DNA from: Alligator mississippiensis
Taxonomy: Eukaryota > Chordata > Crocodylia > Alligatoridae
Direction: 5' to 3'
Assembly (NCBI RefSeq): GCF_030867095.1
Contig: NC_081832.1
Span: 40,743,756-40,807,755, forward strand
Length of the DNA stretch: 64,000 nucleotides
Below the pieces are notes generated by a model, which saw only the letters and a program-made list of their open reading frames with translations, did no database searches and was not told where the DNA came from. This document shows, piece after piece, positions 1 through 12,600 of this stretch. A program made the position numbers and the translations under genes. Position 1 is the stretch's first letter. Each line of letters begins with the position of its first letter.

Positions 1-1850
1 CTGGGAAGGTAGTACCCCAGGTATGGCCAGAACTGTCACATCGCCAGAGGCATCTTCACATGAGGCTGTCAAAATACTGCTCCACCTTCAGAGTATTTTG
101 TTTGAGAAGCAGTGTAACAGGAAGCTGGGGATTCCTGTTAGGCAACAGAAGCATGCTTGTCAGAACAGCTGGTGTTTGAGTAAACAAGCCACAGAGATAA
201 GAGCTGCCAGTCAGGGATTAGGCAGTCCCAAAAGGGAAAGGCAATTGATCAATGCAAGCAAAAGAGCCTAACACCTGGGGCCAGTGAGTCACGTGATGCA
301 GGTGGTAAGAGGAATGCTAGATAAGGGCAGGCTCGGAAGCATAAGCAGGAGTTAGAGCTTGAGGAAAAAAGCAACTGCTAGAGGAAGCTTTTCAGTGAGC
401 CAAGCACCCTTCCCCAAAGAAAGACTGATCATTAGGAAGTCCTGGAAGGGGAGCTGGACCCTTGAAAGCCAGGCAGGGAAAGGCGCCCAGCAGGGCTGCC
501 CAGGAAATTTTGTTTATCCCGATCCAAGGGGATTTAGCATGATAAAAGGTACAGCTCAGTTCTCTTCTGCTTGTTGTGCATTTGAGCAGGCCTGCTCAGA
601 TTAAAGGGATATTATATCTTTTATCCAGGGTGGGGTATGTTTAGTTGAGGTGCATGCCTGAGTTTCTGTTTGGTGAAACCAGTGGTTTGGGTGGGACTAT
701 TTGGGGTGGTATGAAGGTCCTGGCAGTGCCCTGAACAGGGCAGAAACTCCACCTGGAGTTGGGCAGAGACTGAGCCCAGGACAGGATGATGCTGCATAGT
801 GGGAGGCAGAAATTGAACCCAGAGGTAGCCCTGAACAAAATGGAAATGGATAGGGCAGAGAGCAAAAGAGGTGGAGGCCAAGAATATCTTGTCCCTAGAT
901 GAGAACACAGAATAATTGAACTATAACACCTGTTAGGCATGGGTGTGGCAGGGGGTGATTGGAGGCCAGGGATGTAGCCCTAAAGGAATCTAATGGGGAT
1001 CGGTACTCGGTGAGAGTGATAGGGCCAAACAAGTGATATCACTAGGATCCCGGACTGTTTCCCAACATTTATTCCTCCAAACTTTTCATCAAAGTGCTGG
1101 CAGGTGACAGAAGAAAGGGTCCAAGAACTAGGCAGGAAGGGGTTTGATGGGTGTTTGGGGGTGCTACTTCCTCATGTGACCTCATCCTGCAACAAGCAGT
1201 CTGTGACCACATTACTGAAGAATGCAGTGCGAAGAATATGCCAAAGCCTGAGCTCTGAAAGTAGTCAACAAACAGCTACCTTAGCCTTTTTGTCTCTTGA
1301 TGAGCTGTGTGTATGTGCGAAGAGTTTTTCTCACTCTCGGTCTCGGTGCACTTTGTAATGTGAGTCAAACTTTCCATTCACACCTACTCTCCTGTCAGGC
1401 CTAATAGTATGGGTAAGACATTGAGGCTCCAGTAACCTGGCCATCAGTCTTCACAGTAAAGGGAGTCACACAGGTGTCAGTGTATGGAGTTCACTATGAT
1501 TCTTCAGTTTTATGCAGAGCACATGATTGTCCCCCTAGCTGTGCTGGCTCAGAAATTGGTGTCCTCAACCCTGACATGCATAGTAAAAAGGAGCTGTATC
1601 TGCCCAGCCACTGTTCAGAGTGCAGCAGCACTTTCGACCTTATTCACCAGTCTCACATGCCTATTCACAAATACAAAGTACCAAACAATACCAAATGGGG
1701 CCTATTTGCACAGCACCCAGAATGCTGAATTAGCCTTTTAACATGAGAGTTGCCCCTGTCAACTTTCCTGTGATTTTAATGCCAGCATAGGGGCATGGCT
1801 ACATCTAGTTTGGGTGTGAGACTGCAATTCAGTCTCTAGTTTGGGTATGA
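1..1850. other. ARAP3 intron, no gene seen
   Basis: Short ORFs only, none with a recognisable domain and no splice-flanked segment resembling the missing PH1 or SAM exons. A short direct duplication (TAGTTTGGGTGTGAGACT and TAGTTTGGGTATGAGACT, about 32 bp apart) lies near 1808-1855. Confidence 0.6.
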
Positions 1851-1854
1851 GACT

Positions 1855-3190
1855 TATGTTGATCAGAAAGAGGACAAAGGAAGCTGTGGGTCTATTGCTA
1901 AATAGCCAGGGTGAGCTCCTAACAGAAGATACAAAAACAGACCTGCTCAACAGCTACTTTGCCTCAATCTTTATGAAACAATAAGCTGCAACCAGACAGC
2001 AAATAAAGATTATATAGATAAGTAAAGGAAAAGTCTGACAGTCACAATAATGACAAAGACAGTCAGTGTTTGATTTTTTTGAATGAATTTAAGTAAGCAG
2101 GTTGCTGAAGGAGCTGTCACAAAGGATCTTGGAGTCCTTAGCAATACTATTTACCAAAGCATGGGAGACAAGGTTCCAAAGGACAGGAAAAGGGCCCCTC
2201 TTTACAAAAGGCAAAAAGGAAGACCCAGAAAATTATGGGTTAGTCAGCCTGGCCTCAATACCCAGGAAGTTACTGAAGCAAATTATAAAGTCAGTTTGCA
2301 AGCACCTGGAGGAGGAAAAGCTGCTCACAAGCAGACACCATGAATTTGCTGAGAATAAATCATGGCAAACAGATCTGGTCTCCTCTGAGAAAGTAACAAG
2401 CTGGCTGGATGACAGGACATGAAGTATAGTGTACTTGAATGAAATAGAGCACCACAACTATCTTGGTTATGAAAGATTAAAGAAAATGTTTATGGAGGGA
2501 ATAGGATGATAGAAAAGGAAGTTCTGGCAGCTTAGTAAGGGTGTGTGATGAGTGGAGTTGTGTTTGGCCTCCTGGTTGCAGCGCAGACTGGAGGGTGCCT
2601 AGTTGTTCCATGCTTCTGGGGAGCAAGGAAGGATTTTTCCCCCTGCTGTTTGCTACTTGTGTCTCAGGAGGGAGAGGGGGATCACCTTTCTCAGAATCAT
2701 TAGGTGCTGGCCTCCGCCAAAGCTAGGGATTTTGGCAGGTGTGCTGATGCTCCTGCTGGGACTTAAAACGCCCAGATTTTCCTGGGTAGAAGGTCTTGTT
2801 CTGCTCAGGGTCGGACTGATTTGGGATCACAGAGGAACTTTACCCCACTGTCTGATCAATATGGAGTGTAAGGGGTTTTGTCTTCCTCTAGCAGGGGGCA
2901 TAGTCCTCTTCCTTGGATCTCTGGAGTGAATTTTAATAAACTATTTCCTGTCCTTGTAGTGGTAGAACATTGACAGTGCTCTCATTCCCCCTGCTTTGCC
3001 TGTGGCAAGTTAAAAGGTATTTTTGCTGTTTGGGGCATTGTGCCTGGTAGCTGTTCATGAAAGTCGTTCACAAAGATTTTAAGAGCAAGTTAGACGAGCA
3101 CTTGTCTAGGACAGTTTAGATAGAGATGATATTGTCTTGAGCAGCTGTTTGGAATAGATGTGACCTCCTGAGGTCTATGAAACAAGTTGA
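1855..3190 (+). repeat. CR1 LINE, old and degraded
   Basis: Traces of CR1 ORF2 are readable: DLLNSYFASIF near 1940-1975, and KEDPENYGLVSLASIPRKL near 2215-2275, which corresponds to the CR1 block KKEDPGNYRPVSL. The 2540-2960 part resembles the non-coding segment of the copy at 11400-12195. The last part (KSKLDEHLSRTV-like, then a GACCTCCTGAGGTC tail) is the usual CR1 3' end. Many frame breaks. Confidence 0.75.
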
Positions 3191-3519
3191 TCTGAGTATG
3201 GGACTGTGAGCTAGGACATTGTCAAGCTCTCATCCCAGCCCTGCCACTCACTGCATGGCCTTTGGCAGGTCTCTACCCATCTTTGCTTTAGTTTAGGCTT
3301 ACCAGTAGCTTTTCCTGCCCCTGCCTTAGAAGGATGAGTTAGTGAAGAGCCAGATACAGGGAAATGAGTATTGCTAAAATTAATTGTGGAAATTTGCTGA
3401 GTTAAACACCCAGTGCCCTCTCTGAAGGGGACACCCTACCAGTCAGGACAGTGGGACCCCATACAGGGAATCACAGAACAGGGTTCTGGTGTGCAACCTC
3501 CCTCTTGGACCCATTCCAG

Positions 3520-3640
3520 GACCCATACCCTAAGGGGGTGATCCCACTCTCCGTCATCGAGATGGCACGCTCTACCAAGGAGAACAAGTTCCAAGTTGTC
3601 ACCAGCCACAGGATCTTTGTCTTCAGAGCTGAGAATGAGG
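3520..3640 (+). CDS. ARAP3: ARAP3 visible exon 1 (PH1)
   Basis: 121 nt, enters in phase 0 after CCATTCCAG and leaves in phase 1 before GTAAGAG. Encodes DPYPKGVIPLSVIEMARS and then KFQVVTSHRIFVFRAENE, the middle of the first, PIP3-binding PH domain. Confidence 0.92.
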
Positions 3641-6600
3641 GTAAGAGAAACCCCCAACCAGAACTCCCCCATTCACAGCTATCTCCTCCCCAATCAGAAC
3701 CCCGAGCCCCAGACCTCCCCTTCCAAGTCACTTTCTCCAGTCCCCAGCTCCTATTTCTTTCAGCTATAAACCACAGGCACAGACCTCCCTTTTGCCTATC
3801 CTATCCAGAACCTACAAGCACAACCTCCCATTCCCTACCCCAGCCAGAAATTCCAGTCATAGCTCTTTCCTTTGCTGCCAAGCCTATGCCCCCCTTACCA
3901 GACCCCTGAACCAAGCTCCTCTAGAATCCTCCCTCCATAACTTCCTCACCTCAGTCATATATCTCCCTCTCTCCTGTGGAAACTTCTCTCAGTCGCCACT
4001 TCTCCATGCGCTCTATGGTCCAGTGATATTTCCCTTTGCTGGCCCACCGCCACTCCTGCATCCCCAGTGCTGCAGCAACTCTCTTGCTGCAGTGACAAGC
4101 ACCTCTTCCCCATGTGTGTTGAGGAGAAGCTCTCTACAGCTCTGTCCACAGGTGCTGCTACCCTTTTGTTGTGGCCCACTGCACATGGGGCTGCCAGTCA
4201 GGTCTATGCTACACAGCTGGTTGAAATAGAAAGACCCTAACTTCTGGTTGAGTTCAACACATGAAGACCTGGCTTTTCCCTGCATGGGATAAATTGGCCT
4301 GTGCTGCAACACTCAGTGTCTCCAATTCTCCCCAGTTCCACATTCACTTGCCTCTTCCTCTTGGCTTCCCCTGCCCTGCTGCTTCCACAGCTCAGCGGAA
4401 TGAGTGGTGCTCCACCATGCAGAAGAAAGTGGCAGAGCAGCGGCAGGTCAGCTCCCGGCCTCGTCACACCAGCAACAGTCACTGGCAGAAGTCCGGCTGT
4501 CTGGAGTTCAAGGGTCACAAGTCTAAGGTGTTTGCAGTTCTCAGCCTGGCTGAGATGTGGCTGTACAAGAGTGAACAAGTGAGTGTGGCAGCCCAAGTGC
4601 CTTGGGAAAGTGTGGGGTGTTTCTTGATGAAGGTGTCCTGGGGTCTACTTCACGTAAGGGTGAGTCTGAAGTCCTCTCCCTAGCAGTTCCTGGGCCTCAC
4701 TCAGGAGTTTGCAAGAGGGACACTAGGCTGAGGCCTCTGTCCAGGAGTGGAGATATTTTTGGGAGCCTGTGTGCCTTAGCCCTTCATACCAGCTAGTGGA
4801 AGCAGGATCACCCTGGCTAGAGTGGCTAGAGACCATGAAAAGGCTGCAGTGTGGACATGTGCAGGGCCTGGGAAACTAGAAGTCCATTTCCATGCTTTGT
4901 CACTTCCACCAGGCCATTCATAAAATCATAGAGAAGTAAAGCTGGAGGGTCCCTCCAGAGGCCATCTAGTCCAACCCCCTGCCTGAGGCAGGATCATCCT
5001 TATCCAAACCATCCTATACAAACCTTCAGGAAGGCCTTCGAAGGTGAACAAGTTAAGAGGCTGTGACTTGGATGACTACACAGTCCGGTGGGTGGCGAAT
5101 TGGCTAGAGGGTCGCACCCAGAGAGTCATAGTGGATGGGTCGGTATCGACCTGGAAGGGTGTAGGCAGTGGGGTCCCGCAGGGCTCGGTCCTTGGACCGA
5201 TACTCTTCAATGTCTTCATCAGCGACTTGGATGAGGGAGTGAAGTGTACTCTGTCCGAGTTTGCGGATGACACAAAACTGTGGGGGGAAGTGAACACGCC
5301 GGAGGGCAGGGAACAGCTGCAGGCAGATCTGGACAGGTTGGACATATGGGCGGAAAACAACAGAATGCAATTCAACAAGGAGAAATGCAAAGCGCTGCAC
5401 CTAGGGAGGAAAAATGTCCAGCATACCTACAGCCTAGGAAATTACCTGCTTGGAGGCATGGAAGCAGAAAGGGATCTTGGAGTCCTAGTGGTCTCCAAGA
5501 TGAACATAAGTCGTCAGTGTGACAAAAGTCATCAGAAAAGCTAATGGCACTTTGTCGTGTATCAGCAGATGCATGATGAACAGAACCAAGGAAGTGATAA
5601 TTCCCCTCTATCGGGCGCTGGTCAGACCGCAGTTGGAGTACTGTGTGCAATTTTGGGTGCCGCACTTCAAGAGGGATGTGGATAACCTGGAGAGGGTCCA
5701 GAGAAGGGCCACACATATGGTTAAGGGCTTGCAGGCCAAGCCCAATGAGGAGAGACTAGGGCACCTGGACCTCTTCAGCCTCTGCAAGAGAAGGTTGAGA
5801 GGCAACCTTGTGGCTGCCTATAAGTTCATCACGGGGGCACAGAAGGGAATTGGTGAGGCTTTACTCACCAAGGCACCCCTGGGGGTTACAAGAAATAATG
5901 GCCATAAGCTAGCAGAGAGCAGATTTAGATTGGACATTAGGAAGAACTTCTTCACAGTTCGAGTGGCCAAGGTCTGGAATGGGCTCCCAAGGAGGTGGTG
6001 CTCTCCCCTACCCTGGGGGTCTTCAAGAGGAGGTTAGATAGGCATCTAGCTGGGGTTATCTAGACCCAGCACTCTTTCCTGCCTATGCAGGGGGTCGGAC
6101 TCAATGATCTATTGAGGTCCCTTCCGACCCTAACATCTGTGAATCTATGAATATGAATCTATGAAAACCATAATCTAAACTCTACATAAGATTACCCTCA
6201 ACCCTGACACAACACAGAGCTAAAACTCTAACCTGCCACAGGTAATGCAGGGGAAACATGGCAGCCATCATCCTGCTTCTATTAAATGTTGTCAGTATAT
6301 GCTCAAGAGATCCTTCTTGCCACAGTATACTGGTGGCTATTATCTGAACTCACAGATTGACTCCCCACTGTGTGAGAGGAGCCTGAGGTGGACACTGGGG
6401 CCAGAGAGAAGCAAGACACAGCATGGAGATTGCCCTTGCAAGCCATGCTTGAGTTGGTCTGGGGTGGTTCCTGGCATGGGTAGCCCATTTTTGACCTACC
6501 CCCAGGCACAAATATATGTGGATCTAACAGTTCCATAAATGCTGTCCATGTAGAGAAGCACCTGCTTGTGGGCACTACCCTCTGCAGTTTCCTGCCTGCC

Positions 6601-9600
6601 ACCCTGGGTTCACTGGTATCTGTCTTGGCCATGGGACTGCTCTGCAGAGAACTGTAAAGAGCACTGTGCCTGCTGTGGACCTGGGCATAACTCTGTGAGA
6701 CTATTGCTCACCACCACCCCCTCACCATATCCATCTCTGTTTGCAGTTCTTTAAAATGCGTATTGGCATCTGCTTGATTGAGCTGCGTGGTGCTACTATC
6801 CGTGAGGCCAAGCACCGTAGCTTTGAGCTCATCACCCCATTCAAGATATTCAGGTAACTGGGAGCTGCAGTCCTGGGGTTTGGCTTGTTTCTAGAGCAGG
6901 AGTGGGCAATTATTTGGACCTGTGGGTCTCTAGGGGAGTTTTAATGAGCTGTTGTGGGATGGGTCAGCACTCCCTCCCCTCCCCACCCTTGCAACAGCTT
7001 ATCATAACTCCCTATGTGGGATGGGGCTGTGGGCAGATGGGGAGCAGTGTTTGGGAGTGGGGTGGGCTGGCAAGGCTGGGATCATGGGGTGAAGTCACAG
7101 GGCAGAGACAATGCAGAGTTGGGGCTGGAGCAAAGCCATGATCTGCCCGCATGCCCCTGCTACAGGTACTGGTTCTGCAGGCAGGGGCATGCAGGAAACG
7201 GATCGCAGCTGTGCCCTGGATCCTGGGCCTCAGGCCCCAGCCCTATGCTGTCACCACCCCAAGATGGCAGATCTGGCCCTGGATGCATCTCCCTGCCCAG
7301 CCATGGCCCCATCCTATCCACCTGACTGCATATACTGTGCCCCAGCCCTGGCCTGGGCCCCAGTGTCAATGCTCCAAGATCCAAGGGTCTCCCTGGCCCC
7401 TCCCACTCATCTCACTCCTGGGTGCTGCTCCCTGCCTGCCCACAGCCCCACCCCAGCTACTCAGCTGAGCATCATGCCCGTATGTTCCTGCCCTCCCAGC
7501 AGTTGGTGCAGGGCAGATGGGCCAGGGTTCCTGGACAGCGGAGCCAGATTTGGCAGTTGCAGTAGCTTTTCCACCAGGGCTGATCGCACGCACCATGGCT
7601 CAGCCCCCCAACTCCCCCCCCCCACCCCGTGCCTGGGCCTGGCAGGACCAAGGGACCTGTTACAGGCCAGATAAAATCCCTCAGTGGGTCAAATCTGGCT
7701 CGTGGGCTATATTTTGTCCATCCCTGCTCTAGAGAAACCTGCTGTGTTTTGGGGGCAGTGTGTGGGATCCTAGTGCAACTCAGGGACTGGTGCAATTGGG
7801 GCTCTGGGTAACTGAGGTGACTGGGGAAGAATCCAGGAAACTCAGTGTTTGCCAGATGTGCTTGTGCCCCCCCCCCCCCCCCCCCCAGTTTCACAGCTGA
7901 ATCAGAGCGGGAGAAGCGGGAGTGGATGGAAGCCCTGCAGGATGCCATTGCAGAGACACTCTATGACTATGAGGTAGCTGAAAAGATCTGGTCCAACAAA
8001 GCCAACAAGTTCTGCGCTGATTGCAGGGCCATGAGCCCTGACTGGGCATCCATCAACTTATGTGTGGTGATCTGCAAGCAGTGTGCAGGCCAGTATATTT
8101 CCTTCATTCCTGCCAGCAGGTAGACAGGAGAGGCTGGGGGACACTGCTCCTGAGTGGGGCAGTGGGTGGGATGGCTGGGTGACTGAATTAGCAGCTTGGC
8201 TACTTGGCTACAAGTCATTAAAATCACATAGACAGAAGGAAAGGAAAATGGCTGAATTGGCTGATCAGCCAGTTGATGACAGGCAGGTTGAGTTGTGGGT
8301 ATCTGACTGGACAGACTGGGGAGAGTGCTCATGTATTTACACACTCGTTGCTGCTCCCAACAGGTCAGCACCGGGGTCTGGGCTCCAACATTTCCAAAGT
8401 GCAGAGCTTGAAGCTTGACACCAGTGTCTGGAGCAATGAAATTGTTCAGGTACAAGAAGTGTCCTGCTCCCCAGCACTGCCCATTTGGGTTGCATGTGAT
8501 CTGAGGCCAGGGCTCTTGTGTCCAAAGGGGCTGCTGCTAGTATCACAGAAACATAGTGCAGTGAGAGTGCCAGCTCAGGGGAGTCAGTGGAGAACCAGAG
8601 GTCTGAGGGGCTTATCTCTCTGGGGATGCCATAACAGGAACCCACAGTTTCCTCCAAAGTCTTGGGTCCTCCTCCATTTCTGTCTATTACCCCCATACCC
8701 TCTCTGGAAGCTTGAGGTGTCCTTCTGCTTTGCTAGCTCATAGATCGTCCCCTCTTTTTTGAAACCAATGTTCTTGTAGCTGTTCATTGTGCTGGGGAAT
8801 GAGCGAGCCAACCAATTCTGGAGCCCACACATCCCACCCTCTGAGGCCCTTTACCCAGATGCCAGTGCAGAGCAGAGACGGGAATTCATCACTTGCAAAT
8901 ATCGGGATGGGCGATACCGCCTCCAACACCCCAGCTACAGCACTCAGGAGGAGTTGCTGCAGGTGAGTGCTGGTCTGGGCTGGCACACAAAGGCAAACAT
9001 GAACCCAGCTATATGGGCACATGCAAGATTTGGGGGCATTGGGCAAATCCTTCAGAGAGTACTGCAAGCCCTTCATTCTAGCCCTGATTGTTCCTGTAAA
9101 AGCACTTGTATCTCAAGTTCAGATCCTTTAAGGGTGTAGAGGATAATGCATCCCATATATGCACACTCACTGGTCTCCTCCAGCCAATCAGTGATGTGCC
9201 AGGAAGCTGCATAGCAGGACAGACATGTGGCAAGTTGGTGTGCCTCCCTTTACAAGCCCCCAAGTTAGCACAGTTCATTGGCTGCAGGGCCCGGGGACAA
9301 TAAGTTCCCACATGGCTGAGAAAACCATGGCCGCCTATGACATCTCTCACCCACAGACACTTTGTGCTGCTGTGGCAGGACCCAACCTGCTGAAGACAGT
9401 CCTGCAGTTCTTCTCCACTGCTGAAGCTGAGGCAGCTTTTGATGTAGGAGGCTGTGATGTGTCTCAAGGTGTTGAACTGTGGCAGATGTCTGAGAGCAGC
9501 TGCCATGGGAACAATTCAGGTAACAAGAGCCACCAGAGCCTCTCTCCCCTACAGAGGGGCAGTTCCATGCTGCTGCTGCCCCTACACCCTCTACTACACC

Positions 9601-12600
9601 TCCCATTCTAGGCCATCTGGTTCCCTTCCCGCTACCCCTAACTCTTCTGTGGAACGTCCTGGGCGTCAGAACTAGAACCTTGAAGCTCAGGCTGTGGCCA
9701 GGACTGTGCACACCCAGTGGCTAATCCTGCATAATGCCCATTTCCCTCCAGGATCATGTGTCTCTGTCTCCCACATTTAAGTCAGGGTGACAGGTGCATC
9801 TATGAACCCCCTCTGCCTTGGGCTGGGAGGGGTTTTTTGTACTGCAGCATTCCATGTCCTCTCTTTCGACAGTAAGACCCCCCAAGGTTGTTGTATTTCT
9901 GCAAGGTCAGTGCTGCCCCATACCTTCTGTTCTGATTCTTCACAGTATGTTCAGCAGGGAGCCATAGTTCAGTGGAGCCAAGCCTAGACAGCGTCTACAA
10001 TGAGATCACCCAGCCAGTGATGCACAGTGGCTACCTCTATAAGGCAGCAGCCCTCCCCAGGTCTGGTGTCAGCAAGAAGAGCAGAGATGGTAGGTTTGGG
10101 GCCAGGCCAAGCATTACAGTGAATGTGATAGGGAGAGTCTGTCTTGCCATTGCTAACTGAGTGCTCCTTGCAGAATTCTGTCGCGTGTGGTGCTCCCTGG
10201 AGAAGTCCCTTCTGTTCTATGAAACTGACAAGTGCACTGAGCCACTGGGGAAGATTGAGATGGCTGATATGGTTTCTGTGGGTGTAAGCAAGATGGAGGG
10301 CCCAACCAGTCCTGGGCCTACAGAGAGGTATGCATAAGCACAGTCTGCATCCAGGGGCATGCTCTGGGGTGACCAAGGGTGAGGCTCATGAACACATCCC
10401 ACCATACCTCCTCCCCTGTCATGGGTGCTCTGCATCTGCAAGACCAGTAGCTCAGAGGTAGTGAAGCCCACAGGCACTGGGTAGAGGCAAGTTGCTCTGG
10501 GCCTCTTCCTGCCTTACAGAAAGAGGCAATAAGTTATCCCATGGTCAGAGAACTTTATAAAAGGGAAGGGAAATAACTCACAGAAGAGGGATGCTAGCAG
10601 TGAATGTGGGGGCCAGTGCTACAGACAAGCCACTATAATAACAGTCTGGCCTGGAGTGAGCCTCCTTCTCTGTCCCTTCTACCCATGACTGAGCCTGTGG
10701 GAAAGGGAGCTTGCTTGGCAATTCCTTACAGGTAGTCCTCTGGCTCAGAAGGTTACTGAATCCAGGTCCCTCTATTCAACCCTGTGGGGATGTCTTCCAT
10801 GGGCTGCCCAGCTCTGATTATGGGGATCTTCTGTTTGGTGTGGTGGATGCTCCAGAAAAAGCCACTCAAGGCAGCTGGGAAGGATTGCCCAATGACCCTG
10901 AGCCATATACTCCTTGATGTAGTCCCTGCTATCCTAGGGAGCTGAGTCTGGCTCTCTGTACAGAGGAGAAACTAGTGCTGACCAAGCCATGCACCATTGG
11001 AAAGATCCCCTTGCATGTCTCCACAGCTGGAGAAGTCCAACTTTTTGCATTCTGCCCAGAACTCCAGCCAGTCCTGCAAGTGCATCATATTCAGTGTTAA
11101 TCTCCTAGGGCATTTTCTTCCCTGGGCAGGAGTTCAAGGGAAGGCCTCAGGGTCAGGGCTGCAGGTTTATTGGAAAGACAAGGTGATCCCTGTGCCAGGC
11201 CCCCAGGACCTGGTGAGGCCTCCCTAATCTGATGCCTTTGCCCTTGCAGGTTTCGCTTTACCTTGGACCTCTTCCTGGGCAGTGAGAAAGTACAGCAGCT
11301 GGGAGCTGATGGGCCTGACACCCTTCAGGCCTGGGCCAGTGCCATTGGCAAGGTAAGCAACACACCTGCAACAAGGTGTTCAGCCAGACCAGTCCCTCTG
11401 AGGGGACCTTGAGGAAAGCAGCTGCTGATAGGTTCTTGTCTGATTTGTCTTATTTTAGACTGGATATCAGGAAAAACTTCTTCACTGTTAGACAGTCAAT
11501 TCCACTGACTCACTGCTCTAGGGAAATGGTGGAATCTGCCTCATTGTTCAAGAAGAGTTTGAACAAGCATTGGTCATTGATGAGCTAGGAGGAACTATGC
11601 CTATGCTCTACTGTGGGTAGTAGTTCCTGTGCTTCTGGATTTTGTTGGTGGCCACGTGGAGCTGGGAAGGATTTTTTTTCCTTTCAGTTGCTGCTCATGT
11701 TGGGAGGGGGGTTGCTTTCCTCAAATGCATTGAGTGTTCAAAGCTGGGAATTTTGCTAGGATGTGCTAATGCTCCTGCTGGGACTAAAACCCAGAAATTC
11801 CTTGCTTTCCCTCTGCTCCAGATCAGACTGGTTAACCAAATTTGGGATCAGGAAGGAATTTGACTCCATGGTCAGATTGGTAGGGACTGTGGGGGGTCTC
11901 TTCTTTCCTCTGTAGTGGATGGCTGGCCCTCTTTCATGGATATCACAAGCATATTTTAACAATCCCTGCAGCAGCAGCACACTGGCTGTGGTTGTCCCCC
12001 AGGTTTACCTGTGGCAGGTTAAGAATGCTGTGCTAGTAGTGGTGTGACAGGATTAACTATATAGTGCTAGTAATAGGTTAGACAAGGGTTTGTATGAATT
12101 GGTTTAGATAGGAATGATCTTGCTTTAGGCAGAGAGTTCGATTAAATGATCTCCAGAGGTCCCTTCCAGCCCTACCTTTCTATGATTCTGTGATCTCTCT
12201 GGTATGGTAAATTCCTCCCAAAACAGTCATGCCATGGATCCTATTCTCCTTCCCCGGCTAGGGCCCCGGCCTCTGCATTGGGCCCCCATTCTCCTCCCTC
12301 ACCCCACCTGGGCCGTGGACCTCTATGTTGGGTTCCCATTTCTGTCCCCTAACTTGGGCCCTGGCTCTCTGTGCCAGTCCAACCCTGTTCCCCTTCCCAA
12401 GCCAAGGTTTGGCCCTCCATGTTTGCCCCAATGCCATTCCCTCTGTATGGGGTCTAGACCTGTGCTCTATTTCCCCTTTCCTTCCCATGATGGGGTCTTG
12501 TCCTTCTGTGCTAGTCCTCTATTCCTCCTGCTGTCTTGTTTGGCCTAACATAGTGCTCGTGCCCAGATCTACCCAGCCTCTCCTTCTCTGTGCAGTGGTT

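Noticed and set aside
1104-1358. Possible missing ARAP3 PH1 or SAM exon in the first 3.5 kb
   Set aside because: Neither this nor the other short ORFs resembles SAM or the first PH1 strands, and none has matching splice sites and phase.
3451-3909. A 152-codon open frame starting MGPHTGNHRTGF
   Set aside because: Only 3520-3640 is coding (ARAP3). The ATG and the part after 3641 are intronic; the later Pro/Ser-rich part reflects a C/T-rich intron.
8089-8112. Extension of the ArfGAP exon to the GT at 8121 (adding YISFIPASR)
   Set aside because: It would leave the exon in phase 2, which matches no reading of the next exon and breaks the conserved AGQHR sequence.
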